Shown here one piece after another: positions 23,805 to 31,090 of a DNA stretch of 31,090 nucleotides. The position numbers were made by a program, and so were the translations under genes. Each line of letters begins with the position of its first letter. Positions within the stretch are counted from its first letter, which is position 1. Source of the stretch: a virus; the IMG/VR virus record IMGVR_UViG_3300025168_000389, positions 1-31,090 of that record; one strand, given 5' to 3'. The notes under the pieces were generated by a model. The model was not told where the DNA came from. It saw nothing but the letters and a program-made list of their open reading frames with translations, and did not search any database.

Positions 23805-23837
23805 ATAAACCCTTTATATTTATTATAGAGGGTTTAT
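23805..23837 (+). terminator. Long hairpin between fibre-like genes; possible terminator or processing site
   Basis: ATAAACCCT (23805-23813) pairs with AGGGTTTAT (23829-23837), extended by a T-G wobble and TATA/TATA around a five-base loop: about 14 pairs. The bases after it are ATTATTATATAATAG rather than a T-run, so it may instead be an RNA processing or stability element. Confidence 0.5.
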
Positions 23838-23856
23838 TATTATATAATAGAATTAT

Positions 23857-26800
23857 ATGTCAGTATTTAAAAAAATAGATAACAACGATATTACAATTAC
23901 ACCGTTTGATGTGAACAAGGAGTATGTCCTTGATTCAGCTAATTACAGCAGTTCATTCGGTGTACAGATTTTAGGTGCTACTTATCACTCATATAGTTTT
24001 GCAGATCCAATACGTGGAAAAAGTTTAGCTGATGAGCAGACTAATTTAAACGGTACTTATAAAAGTATAATATATGATAGTGTAAATCATTTATATTATA
24101 AAAATCCAGATAATCCTAATAAAAATTTTGGTGGTAATTTACCTGAAAAAGAAACTCGTTTTTTAGGAGAAAAAGCTCACATAATATCAGTACCTTCTAC
24201 TATATATGATTTGCGAATCTTATCTGGTTCAATATCATTTAAAGATCATTTTATAGAAACTCTACCTCTTGAGCGAGAAAAACTGATAACTGCTTCTTCT
24301 ACAGTGTATAATACCCCGCCTCTGATAGCTAACCATTGGGAGTTTGAAAGCTCTCAAAGTGGGTTAGTAGATGTGTACGGAACCACTACACTACAGCAAG
24401 CAACAAGCTCTATACCAACTCATGGTGCAGGATTTAAAATATTAACTGGGTCACAAGCTTTGGTAGGAACTGGTAGTATTTTATTTAAAGTTCATGAATA
24501 TAATACTGTTAATGGTAGGCCAGGGAGTGAGCTTACTCACTCGTACAATGCAGGTAACGGGCTACGATTAAAACCAGCGAGCGATTTTACAGGTTCAAAT
24601 GTAGCTAACTGGTGGACTTATGAAGGAGGTCAAGCATTAGGTAATAATGCATCTCACGGAATGCCTGTATATAATATTACTATGTGGGTAAATCCACCAG
24701 ACTGGAATGAAATGCCAAATAAAGTTACAGGTGCTCCTGGTCAAAGCACTATTATTACTAGAGATAAAAATGCATATTTTGAATTAAATATGCTGACAAG
24801 TTCATATGATAGTTACACAAATAATCCTAAAGGCTTACTACCCCTACAAATGCACTGGGGAGCTACAGGATCAAATGCAACTGATGGTACAATACAAGCT
24901 GCTATAGATAAAGGATTTGGTTTAGCTACAGGTTCATGGAATTTAATAAGTGTACAACAAGAATTTTGGCCCGGTGATGCATTCTTAGGTACTTCAGGAT
25001 CTCAATACCAAGAACTACCACCTTGGGGTCATTCACCAGCTAAAACCACTCTACGTATTTTTAGACCTGACCCTAACAATCATAGAGGGTATACTGTAAT
25101 AAAACAAGTAGGTTACGCAACTCAGTCTATTGAGCCTGGCACAGCTAACTTACCATCACATTCATGGTCAAACGAAATATATCGTGCAGTTACCTCTTCT
25201 ATACAATATGATAGAAGTTTATATGTAGGTGCATCTGGCTCTTATTCACTTGGAGCAGCTCAAAATGCTAACCCTGGAGCTGATACAAAAATGAATGCGT
25301 TTACTGGATCAATGGATGATATAAGATTTTATGAATCTTCATTAACTGATACACATTTAACAACCTTATATCATCACCCTTATTTACGTTTAGATCAAAT
25401 AGCACCTATGACTGCTTCATTTGATTTGTTAGATGATGGTTACGGTAATTTTATAGATAAAGGTATAGATTCTAATAATTTTGTAAGTGAGAGTAATTTA
25501 GTAGGGTACTATGGATTTAATGAGTTATTTACAATATTGAATCAAACAAGCGGCTCTACTGATATATTATTGCATGATGGTTTAGGTCCTACAAAAGTTA
25601 AAGATTTATCTACATATGAGAATCATGGAATATCTGATAAAGTAAAGTACACTCCTGGTATAGCGGTGTTTGCTCAAAGCGGTTCAATACGTTCAGCTGA
25701 CTCTATAAATTACTATCAATCATCAGTACAATCAGGAATTCGAGCTCAATTTAATAATAGCGGTAGTGTAAAGATACCTCATCATACTAAATTAAATTTA
25801 GGTCACCCTAGAGGATTCGCAATAAGCTTCTGGGTAAAAATACCAGAAAATCAAATACCAGGAGTTAATACAATATTACGGACTGAACGCTACGAGACTA
25901 CAGGAGCTGGAGGTAATGCAGGGGGTACTAGAATACCTTGTTTTAATATGATATCTGGTTCTACTGCAGGTAGAGATTATGTAACTTTAATAACTAAAAC
26001 CGGGTTAAGCAATATATCTAAATTAGACAATTCATCTGGTCAGTACTTTGAAGAATTTTCACATAAAGGTGTTAATAATGTTTACCCTTACAATATAGAG
26101 TTAAAAAATACACACTTTCAACAAGATGGTGAAGATATAGAATACTGTAAAACTAATAAAATAAATACTATAGTAGTAAGACGCTCTGATGGTAAAAAAA
26201 CAACAGTGCTTGAATCATCTATACCACTATCACCTTTAGTAGATAATCATATAGTATTAGAAAAAGCAGGAGCTAGTCTTAACTTATGGATAAACGGTAA
26301 ACTTGATACTACTGTAATTGACTCACTAGGGTGTACAGACAATAAATCAGATATATTTTTAGGTGATGACGGATCTGGTTGGGTAACTGGTTCTAACATA
26401 ACTCATACGTTCCCTTACCCAGTTAAACCGTTTAGTGGTTCTTTAGATGAAATACGCTTTTATAACACCTCGCTAACCGAAGGTCAAGTTTTATCTTTAT
26501 ATGATAATAGCTGGAAAGATTCAACGGCTTATCAAGAAGATGTTGTAGGTAATACTTTTTATGAACAAGGGCTACTATCATTAACTAATACAAATTATCC
26601 AAGATATTATTCTGGATCCTTACATGAAGGTACAGCTACTGTAGGAAATCCATCAGCTGCTATTTTTAGTGAAAACTTTAAATTATCATTAAAAAATACT
26701 AGACGAATTTATGAACATAAAATTAAATGTCACACTAAAGCTTCTGATTTTAATTTATCATTAAACCCTACTTTGTTAAAACCTATAATAGATGAGTGCG

Positions 26801-26982
26801 GTAATGTTACTAACTCTGAAGAATTGAGAGAGTTTGCAACTAAACCAGAATTTAATCCATACTTAACAACAGTAGGCTTGTATGATGAATTCGGTAGAAT
26901 GTTAGCGGTAGCTAAGCTAGCTAAACCTCTCCAAAAACTTCAAAACGTTGATATGACGTTTGTAGTAAGGTTTGATAGGTAG
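23857..26982 (+). CDS. Fibre-like protein B with two LamG-like domains
   Basis: 1041 residues. Two concanavalin/LamG-like units: residues about 180-500 (NITMWVNPPDW, then FTGSMDDIRFYESSLTDTHL) and about 545-885 (FAISFWVKIPENQIPG, LNLWINGKLDTTV, then FSGSLDEIRFYNTSLTEGQV). The paired closing motifs, G-S-[ML]-D-[DE]-I-R-F-Y, are the standard end of this fold in Bacteroidota and phage proteins. Such folds often bind polysaccharide. The C-terminus (YLTTVGLYDEFGRMLAVAKL then AKPLQK, from about 1003) repeats the end of fibre-like protein A. No clear Shine-Dalgarno; TATATAATAGAATTAT precedes the ATG, possibly a promoter. Likely tail fibre or adhesin for host recognition. Confidence 0.75.
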   Translation: MSVFKKIDNNDITITPFDVNKEYVLDSANYSSSFGVQILGATYHSYSFADPIRGKSLADEQTNLNGTYKSIIYDSVNHLYYKNPDNPNKNFGGNLPEKETRFLGEKAHIISVPSTIYDLRILSGSISFKDHFIETLPLEREKLITASSTVYNTPPLIANHWEFESSQSGLVDVYGTTTLQQATSSIPTHGAGFKILTGSQALVGTGSILFKVHEYNTVNGRPGSELTHSYNAGNGLRLKPASDFTGSNVANWWTYEGGQALGNNASHGMPVYNITMWVNPPDWNEMPNKVTGAPGQSTIITRDKNAYFELNMLTSSYDSYTNNPKGLLPLQMHWGATGSNATDGTIQAAIDKGFGLATGSWNLISVQQEFWPGDAFLGTSGSQYQELPPWGHSPAKTTLRIFRPDPNNHRGYTVIKQVGYATQSIEPGTANLPSHSWSNEIYRAVTSSIQYDRSLYVGASGSYSLGAAQNANPGADTKMNAFTGSMDDIRFYESSLTDTHLTTLYHHPYLRLDQIAPMTASFDLLDDGYGNFIDKGIDSNNFVSESNLVGYYGFNELFTILNQTSGSTDILLHDGLGPTKVKDLSTYENHGISDKVKYTPGIAVFAQSGSIRSADSINYYQSSVQSGIRAQFNNSGSVKIPHHTKLNLGHPRGFAISFWVKIPENQIPGVNTILRTERYETTGAGGNAGGTRIPCFNMISGSTAGRDYVTLITKTGLSNISKLDNSSGQYFEEFSHKGVNNVYPYNIELKNTHFQQDGEDIEYCKTNKINTIVVRRSDGKKTTVLESSIPLSPLVDNHIVLEKAGASLNLWINGKLDTTVIDSLGCTDNKSDIFLGDDGSGWVTGSNITHTFPYPVKPFSGSLDEIRFYNTSLTEGQVLSLYDNSWKDSTAYQEDVVGNTFYEQGLLSLTNTNYPRYYSGSLHEGTATVGNPSAAIFSENFKLSLKNTRRIYEHKIKCHTKASDFNLSLNPTLLKPIIDECGNVTNSEELREFATKPEFNPYLTTVGLYDEFGRMLAVAKLAKPLQKLQNVDMTFVVRFDR

Positions 26983-26991
26983 TTAACCTAT
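26975..26991 (+). terminator. Weak hairpin at the end of the virion module
   Basis: ATAGGT (26975-26980) pairs with ACCTAT (26986-26991) around AGTTA, then TTATTAT. It overlaps the stop of fibre-like protein B. Short stem and mixed A/T tail, so only a possible terminator. Confidence 0.25.
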
Positions 26992-27008
26992 TTATTATAT
27001 AATAAGTT

Positions 27009-27416
27009 ATGGCAAGAAAAATTTCAAAAGCAAGAGCAAACGCTATTAAGCATGGTTATCGAAGCGGATTCGAACACACAGTAGCTGATCAACTTACTGA
27101 AGCAAAAATTAACTTTAAATACGAAACTACTGTTATTGGTTATATTAAACCTGAAACTAATCACACTTATACAATAGATTTTACTTTACCTAATGGTATA
27201 TTAGTTGAAACAAAAGGTCGATGGGTTTTAGAAGATCGTAAGAAACATTTACTAATAAAAAAGCAGCATCCTGAATTAGACATACGAATGGTATTTCAAA
27301 ATTCAAACGGAAAAATACGTAAGGGTAGTAAAACAACATACGCTAGTTTTTGTGACAAGCATGAAATAAAGTGGGCAAGTAAGACTATCCCGACCGCTTG
27401 GTATCAAGAAAAGTAA
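27009..27416 (+). CDS. T7 endonuclease I-like Holliday junction resolvase
   Basis: 135 residues, close to T7 gp3 (149). Endonuclease I cuts branched DNA such as Holliday junctions and works as a dimer of the PD-(D/E)XK fold. The catalytic set is visible: SGFE (E22), TIDF (D57), VETKG (E67 and K69), followed by DRKKHLLIKKQHPELDIRMV and FQNSNGKIRKGSKTTYASF, as in this family. T4 itself uses an unrelated enzyme (gp49), so this is a replacement seen in several marine phages. First gene of the DNA-metabolism part. Confidence 0.9.
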   Translation: MARKISKARANAIKHGYRSGFEHTVADQLTEAKINFKYETTVIGYIKPETNHTYTIDFTLPNGILVETKGRWVLEDRKKHLLIKKQHPELDIRMVFQNSNGKIRKGSKTTYASFCDKHEIKWASKTIPTAWYQEK

Positions 27417-27425
27417 CTAAATAAG

Positions 27426-27456
27426 TTTGTTTTTCTAGATTATTTTCGTATATTAT
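27426..27456 (+). promoter_or_regulatory. Promoter of the TTTG-N19-TATATTAT class; start codon 3 nt after the box
   Basis: TTTG 27426-27429, 19-nt spacer ending TTTTCG, TATATTAT 27449-27456, ATG of the primase at 27460. Would drive primase and the SbcDC fusion gene. Confidence 0.7.
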
Positions 27457-27459
27457 TAT

Positions 27460-28380
27460 ATGCTTAAAAAACTCCAAACATTACTAGAGTCTTTATTAAA
27501 TAGAGGTAGACCGCTACAAAATGATGAAGTAGCATTTCATTGTGCGTTCTGTCACCATTCTAAAAAGAAATTACAAGTAAATTTACGCACTCAAATGTGG
27601 CAATGTTGGGTGTGTGGAGTAAAAGGTAGAAGCTTATATCACCTGTTTAAAAAGCTTAAAGCATCTAAAATGCATATAGAAAAGCTTCAACAGTTTACAG
27701 GATATATACCAACAACAGCAGTTAAAAAATCATATGATGATTTAACTCTACCTCAAGAATTTAAATCATTTTTACAGGTAGATAACAGTAATCCGGAATT
27801 TTGGAATGCTTTAAGATATCTGAAAAAACGAGGTATATCTCGTGAAGATATATTAAGATATAATATAGGGTACTGCGAAACAGGACCGTACAGTAAAATG
27901 GTTATAATACCGAGCTACGATAAAGATGGAGTACTAAACTTTTTTACAGGTAGATCGTATTATAATGACTCAAGTTTCAAGCATAAAAATCCTAAAGTAT
28001 CTAAGGATATTATAGGGTTTGAATTATATATAAATTGGAAAGAACCTATAACTGTAGTTGAAGGTGTATTCGACGCGCTAGCAGTAAAACGGAATGCTAT
28101 ACCGTTATTTGGTAAAATAGTTTTAGAAAAACTTAAAAAAGCAGTAGTAGAGAATAATGTAAAAAATATTAATATAGCTTTAGATAAAGATGCTCGCTCA
28201 AAGGCATTGCAGAGCTGTGAGTATTTTATTAATAATGGAATAGCAGTTACATTAATTAATTTAGACGACGATGATCCTAGTGATTTAGGATTTTCTAATA
28301 TAAATACAATAATTCAAAATAGTGTTAGCTTAACCTCTTATAAGCTAATGGAAATGAAAATTAAGGAGAAGATGATTTGA
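27460..28380 (+). CDS. DNA primase, DnaG/T4 gp61-like
   Basis: 306 residues. Primase makes RNA primers at the fork together with a helicase. The N-terminal zinc ribbon is visible as HCAFC (C28, C31) and CWVC (C49, C52). A TOPRIM catalytic core lies at about residues 195-260: ITVVEGVFDALAVKR contains the conserved Glu, and IALDKDARSKAL the metal-binding Asp-x-Asp. The middle segment (YLKKRGISREDILRYNIGYC) is the usual link between these domains in DnaG-like proteins. Its transcript should be nearly leaderless. It ends with AAGGAG shortly before its TGA, which overlaps the TTG start of the next gene. Confidence 0.88.
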   Translation: MLKKLQTLLESLLNRGRPLQNDEVAFHCAFCHHSKKKLQVNLRTQMWQCWVCGVKGRSLYHLFKKLKASKMHIEKLQQFTGYIPTTAVKKSYDDLTLPQEFKSFLQVDNSNPEFWNALRYLKKRGISREDILRYNIGYCETGPYSKMVIIPSYDKDGVLNFFTGRSYYNDSSFKHKNPKVSKDIIGFELYINWKEPITVVEGVFDALAVKRNAIPLFGKIVLEKLKKAVVENNVKNINIALDKDARSKALQSCEYFINNGIAVTLINLDDDDPSDLGFSNINTIIQNSVSLTSYKLMEMKIKEKMI

Positions 28381-31090
28381 ACAAGGTAAATATCGGTTTT
28401 GATAATATACAATGTATAGCACATATCGCAGATGTGCATATAAGAAATTTAAGACGTCATAGAGAATACAAGCAAGTATTTAGAAAACTATATAAAGATC
28501 TTAAAGATAATCTACCAGAAAATTCTTTAATATATCTAGCGGGTGATATAGCTCATGCTAAAACAGAGATGAGTCCTGAGTTAATTGAGATGACTTCTGA
28601 ATTATTTACTAAATTAAGCAAGATAGCACCAACTATACTTATAGCTGGTAACCATGACTGTAATCTTAATAATAAAAATAGATTAGATGCATTATCACCT
28701 ATAGTAGATTCTTTACATTTAGATAATTTTTATTATCTTAAAGATAACGGTTTATATGAGATAGCTGATTGTGTATTCAATGTTATGTCAGTTTTTAATG
28801 ATCCAGAAGATTATATATTATCTAAAAATATAAAAACCGATAAAACTAAAATTGCTCTGTACCATGGCTCTGTAGAGAGTGCAACTACTGATGTAGGATT
28901 CAAATTACCTGGTGAAGTAACGACTGATATATTCAACGGATACGATATGGTCCTGTTAGGTGATATACATAAGCAACAATACCTTAACAAACAAAAAACA
29001 ATTGCGTACGCAGGTTCTCTGGTATGTCAGAATTGGGGTGAGCATCCAACTAATCATGGATACATTAAATGGGATGCTCCTAAGCGTAGACCAGAGTATA
29101 GGATAATAGAAAACGATTATGCGTACGTTACTTTAGAGATAGAAAATGGTAAAATAAAAAATGAAATACCATTACCTAAGTATCCTAGAATGAGAATTAA
29201 AGTAGCTAAAACTGAAGAGTCGCAGCTTAAGAAAATTCTAGCTAAAATAAGAAAAACTTCTAAATTAAAAGATGTTGCAATAATACGAACAGATAGATTA
29301 TCAGATCAACGTAGTGGTGATAGAAACGCAAAAGATGCAGGTATAGGTGATGTTCGAGATGCAAATTACCAAAATAAACTTATAGTAGATTATCTAGAAA
29401 GGAATTTTGTATTAGAAGATGAGACTATTAAGACTATTAAAAAAATTAATAAAGACTTAAACAGTACTATACCGCAAGTAGAGGGGTTCAGAAACTTAAC
29501 TTGGAAGCCTATGAACTTTCAATTTAGTAATATGTTTAGTTATGGTACAGGTAATTCAGTAGATTTTTCTAAAATGAAAGGAGCTTACGGATTATTTGCT
29601 CCGAATGCAGCAGGTAAGAGTGCTCTACTAGACGCTTTAACTTATTGCTTGTTTGATAAATGTAGTAGATCATCTCAAGCTAGAGATGTCATGAATAGTG
29701 AAAAAAATACCTTTCATTGTAAACTACACTTTAAAATCGATGGTCAGGATTATTTTATTGAACGTAATGGTAGTAAAGGGTTAAAGGGTTGGAAGGAAGG
29801 AAAATATTCAGTTAAAGTAAACTTTTGGACTCTAGATGAGCAGGGTAATGAAGTATCATTAAATGGAGAAGCAAGATACGATACTAATAAAATTATCAGT
29901 TCTTATGTTGGTCATTTCGAAGATTTTATTCTAACAGCATTATCAGTACAGAATAACAATACAGGATTTATAGATATGTCTCAATTTGAGAGGAAAGATC
30001 TACTTGCTCAATTTTTAGATATTAAAGTATTTGATGAGCTATATAGAGCTTCTTTAGATGAAATAAAAGATGTTAGTGCACTATTAAAAGATTTTAAAAA
30101 GAATGACTTTACTCAACAATTAGCTGACGCAGAAACTGAACTAGAAATAAAACGTGAACGCAAGCAGGAAGTAAAAAAGAACTCAACCTCTTTAACAGGT
30201 AAGGTTAATACATTAAACAAACGTATTACAGCACTTCAATCCAAAATAATAGAGTTGGAATCAGTTAATCAAGATATTGATTCTATGGACCAGCAATATG
30301 AAAATTATAGTAAACAAATAGAAGCTATAAATGATAGATTGCATTCAGATGAAAATATTGCAGTTGAAAATAAAGAAAAAATTAGTAAAGCAAACACTAT
30401 ATTAGAGGGGTATGATATACAAGAAGTAGAAGATATATATACTGCAGTAAGTGAGCGAAAGGAGGAAGTTAAAGAATTTACAGCTGAACGGGACCGGATA
30501 AAAGTAGATGTTAAGTATAAGTTAGAAAAATTAGAATCTACTAATAACCAATATGATCCTAATTGTGAGTTCTGTAAAGAACGTGAAAGTGAATCTATAA
30601 AGATTGCAAATGAAACTAAATTAAGTCTAGATCAAGATAAGAAAAAAGCAGATATAGTAATACAAAAAATTAAAGATAGTAATAATTTTATATTACAAAA
30701 TTCTGATATAGAAGTAGATTATAATAAAATTATTAAGATTAATAACTTACTAGCAACTATAGAAAAAGAACGAAATGTAGGTAGGATAGCATATTATCAA
30801 GCTAGAGAAAAGCGTGATAAAATTCAACAAATGCAGTATAGTATTGAATTAGATATTAAAAAATATCATGAAAATAAAAAAGCTATTGTACATAATATAA
30901 AAACTAACGAACAAATTAATGAGTTAAGTATTAAGATGGATGAATTGTCTGATGCTAAGGTTGGCGTAGATGAAGAGTTTATGACACTTCATGGAGCTAT
31001 AGAAGTTGCTTTATCAACTAAAAATAATATAACTCAATCTATTAAGAAAGCGGAAGAGCTCGAACAGAAGTTTAAGGCATATGAATACTA
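28377..31090 (+). CDS. SbcD-SbcC (gp47-gp46 / Mre11-Rad50) fusion, 3' end outside window
   Basis: One uninterrupted frame of 904 codons to the window end. The TTG start at 28377 overlaps the primase stop and has AAGGAG about 8 nt upstream. SbcD part (residues 1 to about 300): all phosphoesterase motifs are present, IADVH (D19, H21), LAGDIAH (D57), AGNHD (92-94), LYHGS (H163) and GDIH (195-198). SbcC part: Walker A GLFAPNAAGKS at 405-415, then the Q-loop region LSVQNNNTGFID, long coiled coil, and zinc hook CEFC (C730, C733) with the return coiled coil after it. In T4, gp47 and gp46 are separate proteins forming the nuclease that resects DNA ends and degrades host DNA. I checked the reading frame across the junction and found no stop. 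Confidence 0.9.
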   Translation, partial: MNKVNIGFDNIQCIAHIADVHIRNLRRHREYKQVFRKLYKDLKDNLPENSLIYLAGDIAHAKTEMSPELIEMTSELFTKLSKIAPTILIAGNHDCNLNNKNRLDALSPIVDSLHLDNFYYLKDNGLYEIADCVFNVMSVFNDPEDYILSKNIKTDKTKIALYHGSVESATTDVGFKLPGEVTTDIFNGYDMVLLGDIHKQQYLNKQKTIAYAGSLVCQNWGEHPTNHGYIKWDAPKRRPEYRIIENDYAYVTLEIENGKIKNEIPLPKYPRMRIKVAKTEESQLKKILAKIRKTSKLKDVAIIRTDRLSDQRSGDRNAKDAGIGDVRDANYQNKLIVDYLERNFVLEDETIKTIKKINKDLNSTIPQVEGFRNLTWKPMNFQFSNMFSYGTGNSVDFSKMKGAYGLFAPNAAGKSALLDALTYCLFDKCSRSSQARDVMNSEKNTFHCKLHFKIDGQDYFIERNGSKGLKGWKEGKYSVKVNFWTLDEQGNEVSLNGEARYDTNKIISSYVGHFEDFILTALSVQNNNTGFIDMSQFERKDLLAQFLDIKVFDELYRASLDEIKDVSALLKDFKKNDFTQQLADAETELEIKRERKQEVKKNSTSLTGKVNTLNKRITALQSKIIELESVNQDIDSMDQQYENYSKQIEAINDRLHSDENIAVENKEKISKANTILEGYDIQEVEDIYTAVSERKEEVKEFTAERDRIKVDVKYKLEKLESTNNQYDPNCEFCKERESESIKIANETKLSLDQDKKKADIVIQKIKDSNNFILQNSDIEVDYNKIIKINNLLATIEKERNVGRIAYYQAREKRDKIQQMQYSIELDIKKYHENKKAIVHNIKTNEQINELSIKMDELSDAKVGVDEEFMTLHGAIEVALSTKNNITQSIKKAEELEQKFKAYEY

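Noticed and set aside
1-31090. CRISPR arrays, insertion sequences, integrase or attachment sites
   Set aside because: No regularly spaced repeats, transposase, recombinase motifs or long terminal repeats were seen.

Overview
The window looks like a piece of the genome of a contractile-tailed (T4-like, myovirus-type) phage of a marine Bacteroidota (flavobacterial-type) host. It is AT-rich and gene-dense, and every gene I accept is on the + strand. The phage assignment rests on gp25- and gp6-like baseplate wedge proteins, a spike-like protein, a gp55-like late sigma factor, a primase and a gp47/gp46-like SbcCD. The host assignment rests on three secreted proteins of Bacteroidota style (one with a gliding-motility/type IX secretion C-terminal domain), a tmRNA tag of the G-E-...-A-M-A-A type known from Bacteroidota, and promoters with the Bacteroidota spacing (TTG, about 19 nt, TATATTT).

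Layout. 1-1944: small unrecognised proteins around a compact tmRNA locus. Its tRNA-like 3' half (T arm plus CACCTCC acceptor strand, 1011-1034) lies upstream of its 5' half (GGGGGTG at 1054-1060, tag frame 1109-1141). This is the circularly permuted, two-piece arrangement and is the most interesting item in the window. 1961-3625: three exported proteins, tightly packed. 3627-4420: promoter, small heat-shock protein and DUF2061-like membrane protein, bracketed by an 11-bp GC-rich inverted repeat. 4441-8867: small proteins, a membrane/coiled-coil protein, a ClpP-like protease and an HD-domain hydrolase. 8845-9657: late sigma factor.

9667-26982 is the virion module: unknown, spike, unknown, unknown, gp25, gp6, DNRLRE-type protein, proline-rich linker protein, a 1501-residue structural protein, and three fibre-like proteins. 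Two of these fibre-like proteins share a C-terminal module, and LamG-like (concanavalin-type) folds recur. 27009-31090 begins a DNA replication/recombination module: T7 endonuclease I-like resolvase, DnaG/gp61-like primase, and one long open frame joining an SbcD (gp47) nuclease to an SbcC (gp46) ATPase, which runs off the window end.

Regulation. Four copies of TTTTCGTATATT, each about 19 nt downstream of a TTG element, form a clear promoter class. At three of them the start codon lies 3-5 nt after the box, so the transcripts should be nearly leaderless. Many other genes have good Shine-Dalgarno sequences, and several pairs overlap by a few bases, indicating translational coupling.

All assignments come from reading sequence and motifs; no database search or structure prediction was run.
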